A stretch of 15,363 nt of DNA from Chloroflexota bacterium (GTDB lineage Bacteria > Chloroflexota > Limnocylindria > Limnocylindrales > CSP1-4), in assembly GCA_021812735.1 (NCBI GenBank), contig JAKAMV010000135.1, positions 1 through 15,363 on the forward strand, read 5' to 3'. Made by a program: the position numbers and the translations under genes. Below are positions 8,004-14,369 of the stretch, one piece after another (the stretch's first letter is position 1; the number at the start of each line of letters is the position of its first letter). The notes under the pieces were generated by a model. The model made no database searches. It was given only the letters and a program-made list of their open reading frames with translations, and was not told where the DNA came from.

Positions 8004-8531
8004 CTACGAAGCGGCGGCGCCCTTCACCTCGTGATCTGCGAAGTACCCGCGCCAGGGTCCGCTGCCGGCGATGAAGGGCTGCATGAGGGCGCGCTCGGCC
8101 TGCACCGTGTGCATCAAGTCGTGCCCAGCCCACTCGTGGAGCATCCCGCCGAGCGTCACCGGTCCCAGCTCCGCGTGGCGGGCGGTGCGGACGAGGTCGC
8201 CCGGCTGGAGGCGGGCGAGCGCCTGAAGGCTACGCGCGCGCAGCCGCTCGAGCTCGGCGACCAGCTCGGCCGGATCGTCCGGCCCGGACGTCGTGCCCGC
8301 GGCGTCCGGATCGTAGGCCGCGAAGTCGCGCCCCTCGAGGAACGCCGCCAGCCGGAGGGGGAAGACCTCCCGTTCGGTGGCGACCAAGTGGCGCAGGCAG
8401 TCGAGCGCGGACCACTCGCCCGGCGCGGGCGCGCGGGCCAGGAGGTCTCCCTGCACGGTCTGTGCGAGCGCACGCCACCGCTCCGGCGTGGTCGACAGGA
8501 CCGCCAGCACGTGTTCCACCAGATCGTCCAT
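8004..8531 (-). CDS. DinB-like four-helix metalloprotein (DinB_2/DUF664 type)
   Basis: A 175-residue cytoplasmic protein of the DinB/YfiT superfamily. The expected metal ligands are present: H48 in the WSALDCLRHLVATERE helix (40-55), and H137 and H141 in HEWAGHDLMHTVQAER (132-147). The family holds divalent-metal-binding four-helix bundles; characterised members include thiol (bacillithiol or mycothiol) S-transferases and maleylpyruvate isomerases, but most are unassigned, as is this one. An excellent AGGAGG (8545-8540) lies 8 nt before ATG 8531 and fixes the start. It precedes the ferritin-VIT1 gene by 86 bp; co-transcription is possible. A large palindrome lies 54-100 bp upstream of its start. 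Confidence 0.85.
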   Translation of the reverse strand: MDDLVEHVLAVLSTTPERWRALAQTVQGDLLARAPAPGEWSALDCLRHLVATEREVFPLRLAAFLEGRDFAAYDPDAAGTTSGPDDPAELVAELERLRARSLQALARLQPGDLVRTARHAELGPVTLGGMLHEWAGHDLMHTVQAERALMQPFIAGSGPWRGYFADHEVKGAAAS

Positions 8532-8584
8532 CGCCCGCTCCTCCTGAGCGTCGCGTCAGGCGGCGCCCTGCACGCGCCGAGCGC

Positions 8585-8630
8585 CGCCAGCGCCGCCTCC
8601 GCGCGCGGAGGCGGACGAGACCCGCTGGCG
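8585..8630. repeat. nested inverted repeat with 22-bp perfect palindrome
   Basis: In the divergent 283-bp gap (8532-8814), 8593-8614 is a perfect palindrome: CCGCCTCC, then GCGCGC, then GGAGGCGG. It is flanked by a second pair of arms, CGCCAGCG (8585-8592) and CGCTGGCG (8623-8630), with an 8-nt spacer on the right side only. The structure could extrude as a cruciform, fold as a long RNA stem, or be an operator for the DinB gene, whose start lies 54 bp away. The rest of the gap shows no gene or clear promoter apart from the box at 8802-8807. Confidence 0.85.
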
Positions 8631-8801
8631 CTCCAGGCCAGGAGGGTAGCAGGTGTACGGCGGTTCGCCCGGATCGTCTGCTGGAGAACGTGCCGTCGGC
8701 GGCCGCGACATCGTCCCGGACCTGCCCACGGAGCCGGGCGCGGGATCACGGCCGTTCTCCGACGCGGCGGGAGTGCGCAGCGCAGCGCGGCCCGTCGCAC
8801 G

Positions 8802-8807
8802 TATGCT
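8802..8807 (+). promoter_or_regulatory. candidate -10 box giving a leaderless transcript of the 8-TM protein gene
   Basis: TATGCT (TAnnnT) ends 7 nt before GTG 8815 with no Shine-Dalgarno between, the same spacing as for the ferritin-VIT1 gene. No -35 match is visible. The box overlaps the alternative start ATG 8803; if ATG 8803 were the start, this would not be the promoter. Confidence 0.35.
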
Positions 8808-8814
8808 CGGCGCT

Positions 8815-9846
8815 GTGAACCGCACCCCATCCGGGCGTCGCCTGCGCAACGCCGATGCCGCCGCGCTCCTCGAAACGCTCTTCGTCACGGCCGTTGTCTC
8901 GTTCCTGGGCATCCGCGCCTTCCTCGCCCTGACCGGCTATCCGCGGATCGGCGGGGGCGGCCTCCACATCGCCCATATGCTCTGGGGCGGGCTGCTGATG
9001 CTGCTCGCGCTGGGGCTGCTACTGCTCTTCCTCGACCGCTCCCTGCAGTGGCTGGCGGCGGCGGTCGCGGGGCTTGGCTTCGGCACCTTCATCGACGAGA
9101 TCGGCAAGTTCCTCACGGCCGACAACAACTACTTCTTCCGCCCCGCCGTCGCGCTGATCTACGTCATCTTCGTGACGCTCTTCCTGGTCGGCCACGCCGC
9201 GGTCGGCCGCCGCAGCCTGAGTCCGCGCGAGGCGCTCGCCAACGCGCTGGATCTCCTCCAGGCGCACCTCGACCGGCCGATCGCCCCCGACGACCGGGCC
9301 CGTATCCGAGCGCTCCTCCGCCACGCGCCGCCCGACAACGCCCTCGTGCCCGAGCTGCGCCGCTACCTCGACGGCCTACCCCAGGCGGTCGTCCGCGATC
9401 GATGGCTCAAGGCGCTCCCGTCGCGGCTGGCACGGCGCTACGAGCGGCTCGCGGCCAACGCATGGTTCGACGCGGCCCTGGTAGCCGCCGTGGTCGCGTA
9501 CACCGGCGCAGCCGTCGGCGGGGTGCTCGTGCTGGCCCTCGCCACATGGTCCACGAGTGGCACGGACGCCTGGACCGTTTCGCACGTCGGAGCGGCGTTG
9601 GCCACCCTGACCGGTGCCGCGCTCGTGCTGCGCGGCGTGGTCAGCCTCCCGCACGACCGGCCGGCCGCCTACCGCTGGCTGATCCGCGGTCTGCTGGTCT
9701 GGATCCTGGTGGCCCAGGTGTTCGTCTTCTACACCTCACAGCTCGCCGGATTGGGCGGACTGGCGATCGACCTCGTGGCATACGGCAGCCTGCGCCTCGC
9801 ACTGGCGCGGGAGGCGCTGGCGCGAGACGATTCGGAAGGAGCGTGA
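8815..9846 (+). CDS. uncharacterised eight-helix membrane protein
   Basis: A 343-residue integral membrane protein that I cannot assign to a functional family. Four hydrophobic helices lie at about 18-39, 55-73, 77-98 and 109-128. A polar domain of about 85 residues (130-215, rich in Arg and Leu) follows, then four more helices at about 219-243, 255-274, 286-306 and 308-328. The striking part is GLHIAHMLWGG (49-59) and FGTFIDEIGKFLTADNNYFF (89-108): paired His residues near the start of one helix and charged D94/E95/K98/D103 at the end of the next, which look like a conserved functional site. GTG 8815 is chosen because of the TATGCT box 7 nt upstream; ATG 8803 is an alternative, and the frame is open to 8653. 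The cupin_5 gene follows after 3 bp, so the two are co-transcribed. Confidence 0.75.
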   Translation: MNRTPSGRRLRNADAAALLETLFVTAVVSFLGIRAFLALTGYPRIGGGGLHIAHMLWGGLLMLLALGLLLLFLDRSLQWLAAAVAGLGFGTFIDEIGKFLTADNNYFFRPAVALIYVIFVTLFLVGHAAVGRRSLSPREALANALDLLQAHLDRPIAPDDRARIRALLRHAPPDNALVPELRRYLDGLPQAVVRDRWLKALPSRLARRYERLAANAWFDAALVAAVVAYTGAAVGGVLVLALATWSTSGTDAWTVSHVGAALATLTGAALVLRGVVSLPHDRPAAYRWLIRGLLVWILVAQVFVFYTSQLAGLGGLAIDLVAYGSLRLALAREALARDDSEGA

Positions 9847-9849
9847 GCC

Positions 9850-10308
9850 ATGGGCGCGGAGTTGACGGCCCGACGGATCATCGAGATGCTCGGGCTGCGG
9901 CCGCTCGTCCCGGAGGGCGGGCAGGTGGCGGAGACCTGGCGCGACGAACGATCGAGCGCCATCTACTACCTGATGGAACGGCCCGATTTCTCCGGGCTGC
10001 ACAGGCTCGATCGCGTCGAGATCTGGGCGCACCACCTCGGAGCCCCCGTGGCCATGCTCCTCATCGCCGAGTCCGGGGTCGTGACCGAGCCCGTCCTGGG
10101 CCCGGACCTCGGAGCCGGCCAGCGCCCCCAGGTCGTTGTCCCCGCGCGGACCTGGCAGGCGGCCGAACCGCTCGGGCCCTGGAGCCTCGTCTCGACGTTC
10201 GTGGCGCCGCCGTACGCTGACGACGCCGTGACCTTCGCGCGGTGGTCGGAGCTGGCCGGGAGGTACCCTGCACACGACGACCAGATCCGGCGTCTCTGTC
10301 GTTTCTGA
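9850..10308 (+). CDS. cupin_5 (DUF985) family protein
   Basis: A 152-residue single-domain cupin of the DUF985 group. It has the family N-terminus TARRIIEMLGLRPLVPEGG (6-24), the strand SSAIYYLM (35-42), the metal or ligand motif H51-x5-E57 with H61/H62 (HRLDRVEIWAHHLG), GPDLGAGQRPQVVVPARTWQAA (84-105) and a final segment ending in RYPAHDDQIRRL (138-149). The usual metal-site pattern of the family is retained. No biochemical role is well established; some members are listed as sugar-epimerase-like. GGAAGGAG spans the end of the previous gene and is its ribosome site. It follows the membrane protein gene by 3 bp and precedes the SDR gene by 61 bp. Confidence 0.87.
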   Translation: MGAELTARRIIEMLGLRPLVPEGGQVAETWRDERSSAIYYLMERPDFSGLHRLDRVEIWAHHLGAPVAMLLIAESGVVTEPVLGPDLGAGQRPQVVVPARTWQAAEPLGPWSLVSTFVAPPYADDAVTFARWSELAGRYPAHDDQIRRLCRF

Positions 10309-10369
10309 CCCCGGGCCCGCGCCGACGACGAAGCGATCCAAGCCCGGCCAGAGCGGAAGGAGGAGCGCG

Positions 10370-11176
10370 ATGGACCCGCACGAGCTGCCGCCCGAGCCGC
10401 ACCCGGTCGCGCGCCTTCTCGACCTGACCGGCACGGTCGCGTTCGTCACGGGATCGGGCCGAGGAATCGGGGCCGCCATCGCTGTGCGCCTCGCCGACGC
10501 CGGCGCCGCCGTCGTCGTCGCGGCCCGCACCGCCGACGAAGCGCCCGGGAGCACCGTGGCCCGCATCCGCAGCCGTGGCGGCACGGCGCGGGCGATCGCC
10601 GTCGACGTCACCGACGAGACGCAGGTCGGGGCTGCGATCGAGGCGGCCGTTGGGTCGTTCGGCCGGCTCGACACCCTGGTGAACTGTGCGGGCATCCAGC
10701 CGGTCACGCCGCTGGCCGAGCAGTCGGCTGAGGCGTGGGATGCCGTGATCGCAACCAACCTGCGGAGCGTCTTCCTGTGCACGCGCGCAGCCGCGCGCAT
10801 CTTCGTGGCACAGGGCACTGGTGGGGCGATCGTCAACGTGGCGTCGATCGAGGGGCTCCAGCCCACCGGCGGCCACAGCCACTACGCGGTGAGCAAAGCT
10901 GGGATGCTCATGCACACGCGGGCGGCTGCACTCGAACTCGGGAGGCACGGGATCCGGGTGAACGCGGTCTCGCCCGGCCTGATCTGGCGCTCTGACCTGG
11001 AGCAGACCTGGCCCGACGGTGTGCGCCGGTGGCTGGCGCACGTCCCCCTCGGACGCCTTGGCGAGCCGGACGACGTAGCCGACGCGGTGCTCTACCTCGT
11101 CTCGCCGATGGCCCGTTTCGTCTCCGGCGCCAACCTCGTGGTCGACGGCGGTGTGCTGGCACACCCAACCTGGTAG
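10370..11176 (+). CDS. short-chain dehydrogenase/reductase (SDR), classical type
   Basis: A 268-residue NAD(P)-dependent oxidoreductase. The Rossmann motif TGSGRGIG is at 27-34, the NAG-type motif is NCAG (105-108), and the structural N is N130. The catalytic tetrad is completed by S159, Y172 and K176 (YAVSK). The C-terminal VSGANLVVDGG (251-261) is standard for the FabG-like and glucose-dehydrogenase-like classical SDRs. R53 in AARTADE after the second strand is compatible with NADP(H) preference, but this is not decisive. The substrate is unknown. A strong AAGGAGGA (10357-10364) precedes ATG 10370. It is probably the last gene of the plus-strand unit from 8815 and ends before a hairpin at 11179. 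Confidence 0.93.
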   Translation: MDPHELPPEPHPVARLLDLTGTVAFVTGSGRGIGAAIAVRLADAGAAVVVAARTADEAPGSTVARIRSRGGTARAIAVDVTDETQVGAAIEAAVGSFGRLDTLVNCAGIQPVTPLAEQSAEAWDAVIATNLRSVFLCTRAAARIFVAQGTGGAIVNVASIEGLQPTGGHSHYAVSKAGMLMHTRAAALELGRHGIRVNAVSPGLIWRSDLEQTWPDGVRRWLAHVPLGRLGEPDDVADAVLYLVSPMARFVSGANLVVDGGVLAHPTW

Positions 11177-11178
11177 CG

Positions 11179-11222
11179 GGGCGCCTGCGGCACGCGGCCA
11201 CCGAGATCGGTGCGCGGCGCCC
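11179..11222. terminator. GC-rich hairpin between convergent SDR and NnrS genes
   Basis: Arms GGGCGC (11179-11184) and GCGCCC (11217-11222), then CGCG (11193-11196) and CGCG (11213-11216), then CACCG (11199-11203) and CGGTG (11208-11212) around the loop AGAT. The left arm carries unpaired bulges of 8 and 2 nt. The stem starts 3 bp after the SDR stop. There is no T-tract on either strand, so it is not a textbook intrinsic terminator, but its place suits a bidirectional transcript end or 3' stabiliser. Confidence 0.45.
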
Positions 11223-11247
11223 AGACCGGCCGGCGCAGCGCCATTCC

Positions 11248-11264
11248 CGGCGGTTCGCCCGCCG
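11248..11264. terminator. short GC hairpin downstream of the NnrS operon
   Basis: CGGCGG (11248-11253) and CCGCCG (11259-11264) pair around TTCGC, a 6-bp all-GC stem 12 bp beyond the NnrS stop codon. It lacks a T-tract. Together with the larger hairpin at 11179-11222 it could end transcription of the minus-strand operon. Confidence 0.35.
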
Positions 11265-11276
11265 TCGGTGGGGATG

Positions 11277-13472
11277 TCAGCTCCAACCCAGCGCGGCCTT
11301 CCCCGCCGGGCTCATCTGCTCGAAACTCCAGGGCGGATCGAGTTCCAGCTCCACGTCCACCTCGTCGACACCGGGCACGTCTCGGAGCGCCTCGCGCAGG
11401 TCGGCTTCGATGGACGGGCCGGAGGGGCAACCGGGCGCGGTCAGGGTCAGGCGCACGCGGACCCGCGAGCCCTCCAGGTCGGTCCCGCGCACCAACCCCA
11501 GATCGACGATGTTGACGGGGATCTCCGGGTCGTAGACGCTGCGGAGCGCGCGTTCCACGAGGAAGCGCCGCGGATCGGGCCGGGTCTCGGAGACCGCGCC
11601 GGCCGCCAGCAGGCGCTGCAGAAAGACGTCGAGGTCGAGGCCACGCAGGCGGCAGGCCCCTTCCAGCGTGATCGTCGGAGCGAGGCTGGCCCGCACCGCC
11701 GGCTCGGCGAGCGGTGCGAAGCCGGCCGCGATGAAGATCGGCAGCAGGTCGGGCCGCGCGTCGAGCAATGCACCGACGTTGGTTGTCGCGGTGATCTCGA
11801 GCGGCGTGCGGTGCTCCGCCGGCGAGACCACGGGGGCCGGCGAGCGCGGCGCGGCGGCAGACGTCGGCGCATCCGCCGGCCCGCCCGACGCCGCCGGAGA
11901 CACGCGCTGCGCAGACGGCAATACCGTGTCGCCGCAGCGGCACAGGAACGTGCCCCCGAGCGAGCCGGCCGCGGCGCCGATCCCGACGAACGCCAAGGCA
12001 CCCGAGATCGCCAGCGGCGCATCACTCGCACCGGCATAGCCGACCAGGAACTCCGGCGCCACGCGCAGTAGCGCACCCGCGTTCAGGGCGACGAAGCCGA
12101 GCCACAACAAGGGCGTCCAGCGCAGCGCGCGGCCGCTGAAGACCGGCACGATCCGTGAGGCCATCCCCAGCATCAGCTGCGCCACGAACCCGAGCGCGAC
12201 GGCATGCCGCAGCGCCTGGACTTGCGAGAAGCCCGCCGGCCGCCCCGTGAGCGTGGCGCCGGCCTCCAAGACCACCGTCAGGCCGAGCGCGATCGCCAGC
12301 CAGCCGAACCCGGTGCGCACGAACGTCTCGTACTGCCGGGGCAGCGCGAGGCCGACGTCGCGCTCCGCCACGCGCCCGTACAGGCCGATGGCGCCGACGA
12401 AGAGGAGCAGGGCCATCAGCTCGAGGGCGGCGCCGAGCAGCACCCCGGCCTCGGTCAGTGAACGGAGGGTGCCGGTCGCGGGCACGCCCTGCACGGCCGC
12501 CACCAGCTGCACGGCCACCGTCACGACCACGCCCGCCTGCCAGAGCACGAGCGCCCGCGCAGTCTGCGCGTAGCGAGGCTGCCGAAGACCCATGAAGACC
12601 GGCAGCGTGCGCAGCGCGACGCCGAAGACGAAGCCACCCACAAACCCGTACAACACCGCGTGGAGGAACGGATCGATGAGCGCGGGCGGCGTCCACGCGG
12701 CACCGGTCAGCGCCAGGCGTGCCGCGAGCGCGACGTCGAGGGCCCCCGTCACGCCGAGCCAGCCCAACCCCCAGACGACCCACGGCTCCCATGCCTCGCG
12801 GCTGCGCCCGCGCCCACGTGACGCGCGCAGCTCGAGAGGATCGGCGAGTGCCAGGATCAGACAGGCGGTCCCGCCCACCTCGAGCGCCGCCGAGCCGAGG
12901 AGGAGCACCGGCAGATCGGCCAGCTGCGCGGTTGCCCGGGCCAGCACTCCCAGCGCGAAGAGCGGCAGCACCGCGAGCGCGGCGCGCCGTCGGTGGAGCG
13001 GCCGGCCACGAAAACGCGGCACCACGTGGAACGCCACGCCGGCGAGGAAGAGCGCCACGAAGCCGTACACCTGCACGTGGCCGTGCGCCTCGATCAGCGC
13101 GTTCCAGTCGACCGGCAGGGCCAGCCCGAGCGTGATCTGCCACAACGCCGCGAGCCCCAGCAACAGTCCGATCGCGAGCGCCAGAGTCAGACTGGTGGCC
13201 AGAAAGAACGGGTACAGGTCCCGCCCGTGGTCCATCGCGGGGCGGGCGGGCTGGCCGCGCTCCTCCGACCGCCCGCCCACGAACCGGTTGAGCTCGCGCA
13301 CCAGCGCATCCGGGTCCACACGGTGAATCCGGGCGAAGAAGCCGACCGGCTCGAGCGGGCCGTTCGGCCCACCGCAGCCGACCAGGCCGTGCCGCTCGAA
13401 GATCGGCTCCGCGTCGGGATACGCCAGCAGGATGTCGCGCACGGTGGTGCGCTCGCTGATCGGCTCCGGCAT
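11277..13472 (-). CDS. NnrS-family membrane protein fused to two DUF1858-like domains and a MIP18-family domain
   Basis: A 731-residue multidomain protein. Residues 8-66 are a DUF1858/ScdA-N-like helical domain (TVRDILLAYPDAEPIFERHGL, with C33). Residues about 85-510 are the NnrS domain, with about twelve membrane helices and conserved histidines H130/H132 (EAHGHVQVYGF), H149 (FHVVPRF), H271 and H423. NnrS proteins are haem/copper-associated and protect against nitric oxide. After C511/C513 and a Pro/Ala-rich linker (515-555) comes a second DUF1858-like domain (562-624), then a MIP18-family domain (about 636-730) with DPEIPVNIVDLGLV (648-661) and GCP (C682), as in SufT and PaaD Fe-S maturation factors. 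It starts 8 bp after the second DUF2249 gene; GAGG lies 7 nt before ATG 13472. I infer a role in NO tolerance linked to Fe-S cluster repair. The four-part fusion is one unbroken frame. Confidence 0.85.
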   Translation of the reverse strand: MPEPISERTTVRDILLAYPDAEPIFERHGLVGCGGPNGPLEPVGFFARIHRVDPDALVRELNRFVGGRSEERGQPARPAMDHGRDLYPFFLATSLTLALAIGLLLGLAALWQITLGLALPVDWNALIEAHGHVQVYGFVALFLAGVAFHVVPRFRGRPLHRRRAALAVLPLFALGVLARATAQLADLPVLLLGSAALEVGGTACLILALADPLELRASRGRGRSREAWEPWVVWGLGWLGVTGALDVALAARLALTGAAWTPPALIDPFLHAVLYGFVGGFVFGVALRTLPVFMGLRQPRYAQTARALVLWQAGVVVTVAVQLVAAVQGVPATGTLRSLTEAGVLLGAALELMALLLFVGAIGLYGRVAERDVGLALPRQYETFVRTGFGWLAIALGLTVVLEAGATLTGRPAGFSQVQALRHAVALGFVAQLMLGMASRIVPVFSGRALRWTPLLWLGFVALNAGALLRVAPEFLVGYAGASDAPLAISGALAFVGIGAAAGSLGGTFLCRCGDTVLPSAQRVSPAASGGPADAPTSAAAPRSPAPVVSPAEHRTPLEITATTNVGALLDARPDLLPIFIAAGFAPLAEPAVRASLAPTITLEGACRLRGLDLDVFLQRLLAAGAVSETRPDPRRFLVERALRSVYDPEIPVNIVDLGLVRGTDLEGSRVRVRLTLTAPGCPSGPSIEADLREALRDVPGVDEVDVELELDPPWSFEQMSPAGKAALGWS

Positions 13473-13480
13473 GGCGCGCC

Positions 13481-13720
13481 TCAGCGCTGAGGTCGGAACG
13501 TCACCGCGAAGTCGCCGTCAGGACGTCGCGCCGTCGCGTGCCCGAACCCGCGCGCCTCCATCACCGCGTAGAGGGGCAGCGGTTGGAAGCCGACCACGAT
13601 CGTCAGTGTCTGGCCCGGGCGGAGCGCGGCGAACGCCTCCAAGATCCGACCGAACGGCTCACCCCCGGCGGCCAGCACGGGCCGCACGTCGAGGACGACG
13701 TCCGACTCGACCTCGACCAT
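13481..13720 (-). CDS. DUF2249 protein, short form
   Basis: A 79-residue protein of the DUF2249 family, with LDVRPVLAAGGEPFGRI (10-26), the central strand turn VVGFQPLPLYAVMEARGF and a C-terminal GDFAVTF. DUF2249 domains occur beside NnrS, hemerythrin-like and nitric-oxide reductase genes in denitrifiers; their biochemical role is not established. ATG 13720 overlaps the stop of the preceding gene as TGATG, so translation is probably by re-initiation. An in-frame ATG at 13795 would add 25 Arg-rich residues and is rejected. The protein lacks the DHxPxPL motif of its neighbour (GFQPLPL instead), so the pair is not a simple duplication. Confidence 0.75.
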   Translation of the reverse strand: MVEVESDVVLDVRPVLAAGGEPFGRILEAFAALRPGQTLTIVVGFQPLPLYAVMEARGFGHATARRPDGDFAVTFRPQR

Positions 13721-14025
13721 CAGCAGCACCCATCTCCGTCGAGGCGGCTGATCCGGATCACCCATTCGTCGGGGCCCTGCTGCTCGGGCTCCCATGCGAA
13801 ACGCCCCGCTCGTTCGGCCTGCACCATGTAGAAGAGCGGCTTGGGCTCATGGTCGACGCGCAGGCGGACCGCCTCGCCAGGGTGCAGCTCGTCGAGCACC
13901 GCGAAGATCGTCTGATGGCGGACGCTGTGGTCGATCTCCCAGGCGCGGATTTCGCGTGTCACGGGGGCGGCGCTGGGCAGGGCGGAGGGGGCGGGCTGCG
14001 CGCCGGGCTCAATCTCGGCAGTCAT
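13720..14025 (-). CDS. DUF2249 protein with C-terminal Cys-Cys
   Basis: A 101-residue protein. A low-complexity lead of about 22 residues is followed by a typical DUF2249 domain: WEIDHSVRHQTIFAVLDEL, LRVDHEPKPLFYMVQAE and GRFAWEPEQQGPDEWVIRI. The DHEPKPL motif is the usual family signature and its His could bind metal or haem. The chain ends in DGDGCC, so a vicinal cysteine pair sits at the very C-terminus, which could bind metal or act in thiol chemistry. ATG 14025 overlaps the TGA of the ferredoxin gene (ATGA), and its own stop overlaps the next start (TGATG). It is thus translationally locked between ferredoxin and the second DUF2249 protein. Confidence 0.8.
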   Translation of the reverse strand: MTAEIEPGAQPAPSALPSAAPVTREIRAWEIDHSVRHQTIFAVLDELHPGEAVRLRVDHEPKPLFYMVQAERAGRFAWEPEQQGPDEWVIRISRLDGDGCC

Positions 14026-14303
14026 CGGGTGGGGGCTCCTTCCAGAACGATCTCGTAGGGGAGCTCGATGGCGAGCTCGGGACAGGCGTCCTCGCACGCG
14101 CCGCAGTAGGTGCACGTTGCGCCGTCGATCGAGACGGCCGCAGGCGTCGTCCGGCCGGGCTCGACCCACAACTCGATGGCACCGCTGGGGCACGCCGTGA
14201 GACAGCACCCACACAGCGTGCAGCGGGCCACGTCGAAGAGCGGCACCGGCGATCGGGAAGTCGGCGCCCCGCCTGCCTCGTGTGCTGCGGCGATCGGGGA
14301 CAT
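14022..14303 (-). CDS. 2[4Fe-4S] ferredoxin-type protein
   Basis: A 93-residue protein with two complete cluster motifs: C28-x2-C31-x2-C34-x3-C38-P and C64-x2-C67-x2-C70-x3-C74-P, plus an extra cysteine C33. The two motifs are separated by a strand-rich 25-residue insert (GAIELWVEPGRTTPAAVSID), longer than in small clostridial ferredoxins. It should carry two low-potential clusters and act as an electron carrier or small redox subunit in the cytoplasm. It stands 66 bp after the regulator gene and overlaps the DUF2249 gene by ATGA. No Shine-Dalgarno is evident before ATG 14301-14303. Context suggests it serves the NnrS/DUF2249 module, as electron donor or as a cluster-containing sensor, but this is inference. 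Confidence 0.85.
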   Translation of the reverse strand: MSPIAAAHEAGGAPTSRSPVPLFDVARCTLCGCCLTACPSGAIELWVEPGRTTPAAVSIDGATCTYCGACEDACPELAIELPYEIVLEGAPTR

Positions 14304-14369
14304 GCGGCAAGGGTGCGAGGTCGAACGCGTCGACGCTGTGACTTCGGTCGTCGATGATCGGAGACGCGA

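Noticed and set aside
7935..10220. Plus-strand frame of 761 codons
   Set aside because: Antisense to DinB and out of frame with the 8-TM protein and cupin_5 genes; translation is Arg/Pro-rich with no motif.
14304..14369. Search for a Crp/FNR-type operator between the regulator and ferredoxin genes
   Set aside because: A single TGTGA half-site (14337-14341) has no matching TCACA, and no TTGAT-N4-ATCAA is present. TCGACG/CGTCGA arms 13 nt apart (14330-14335, 14349-14354) are too short to call.
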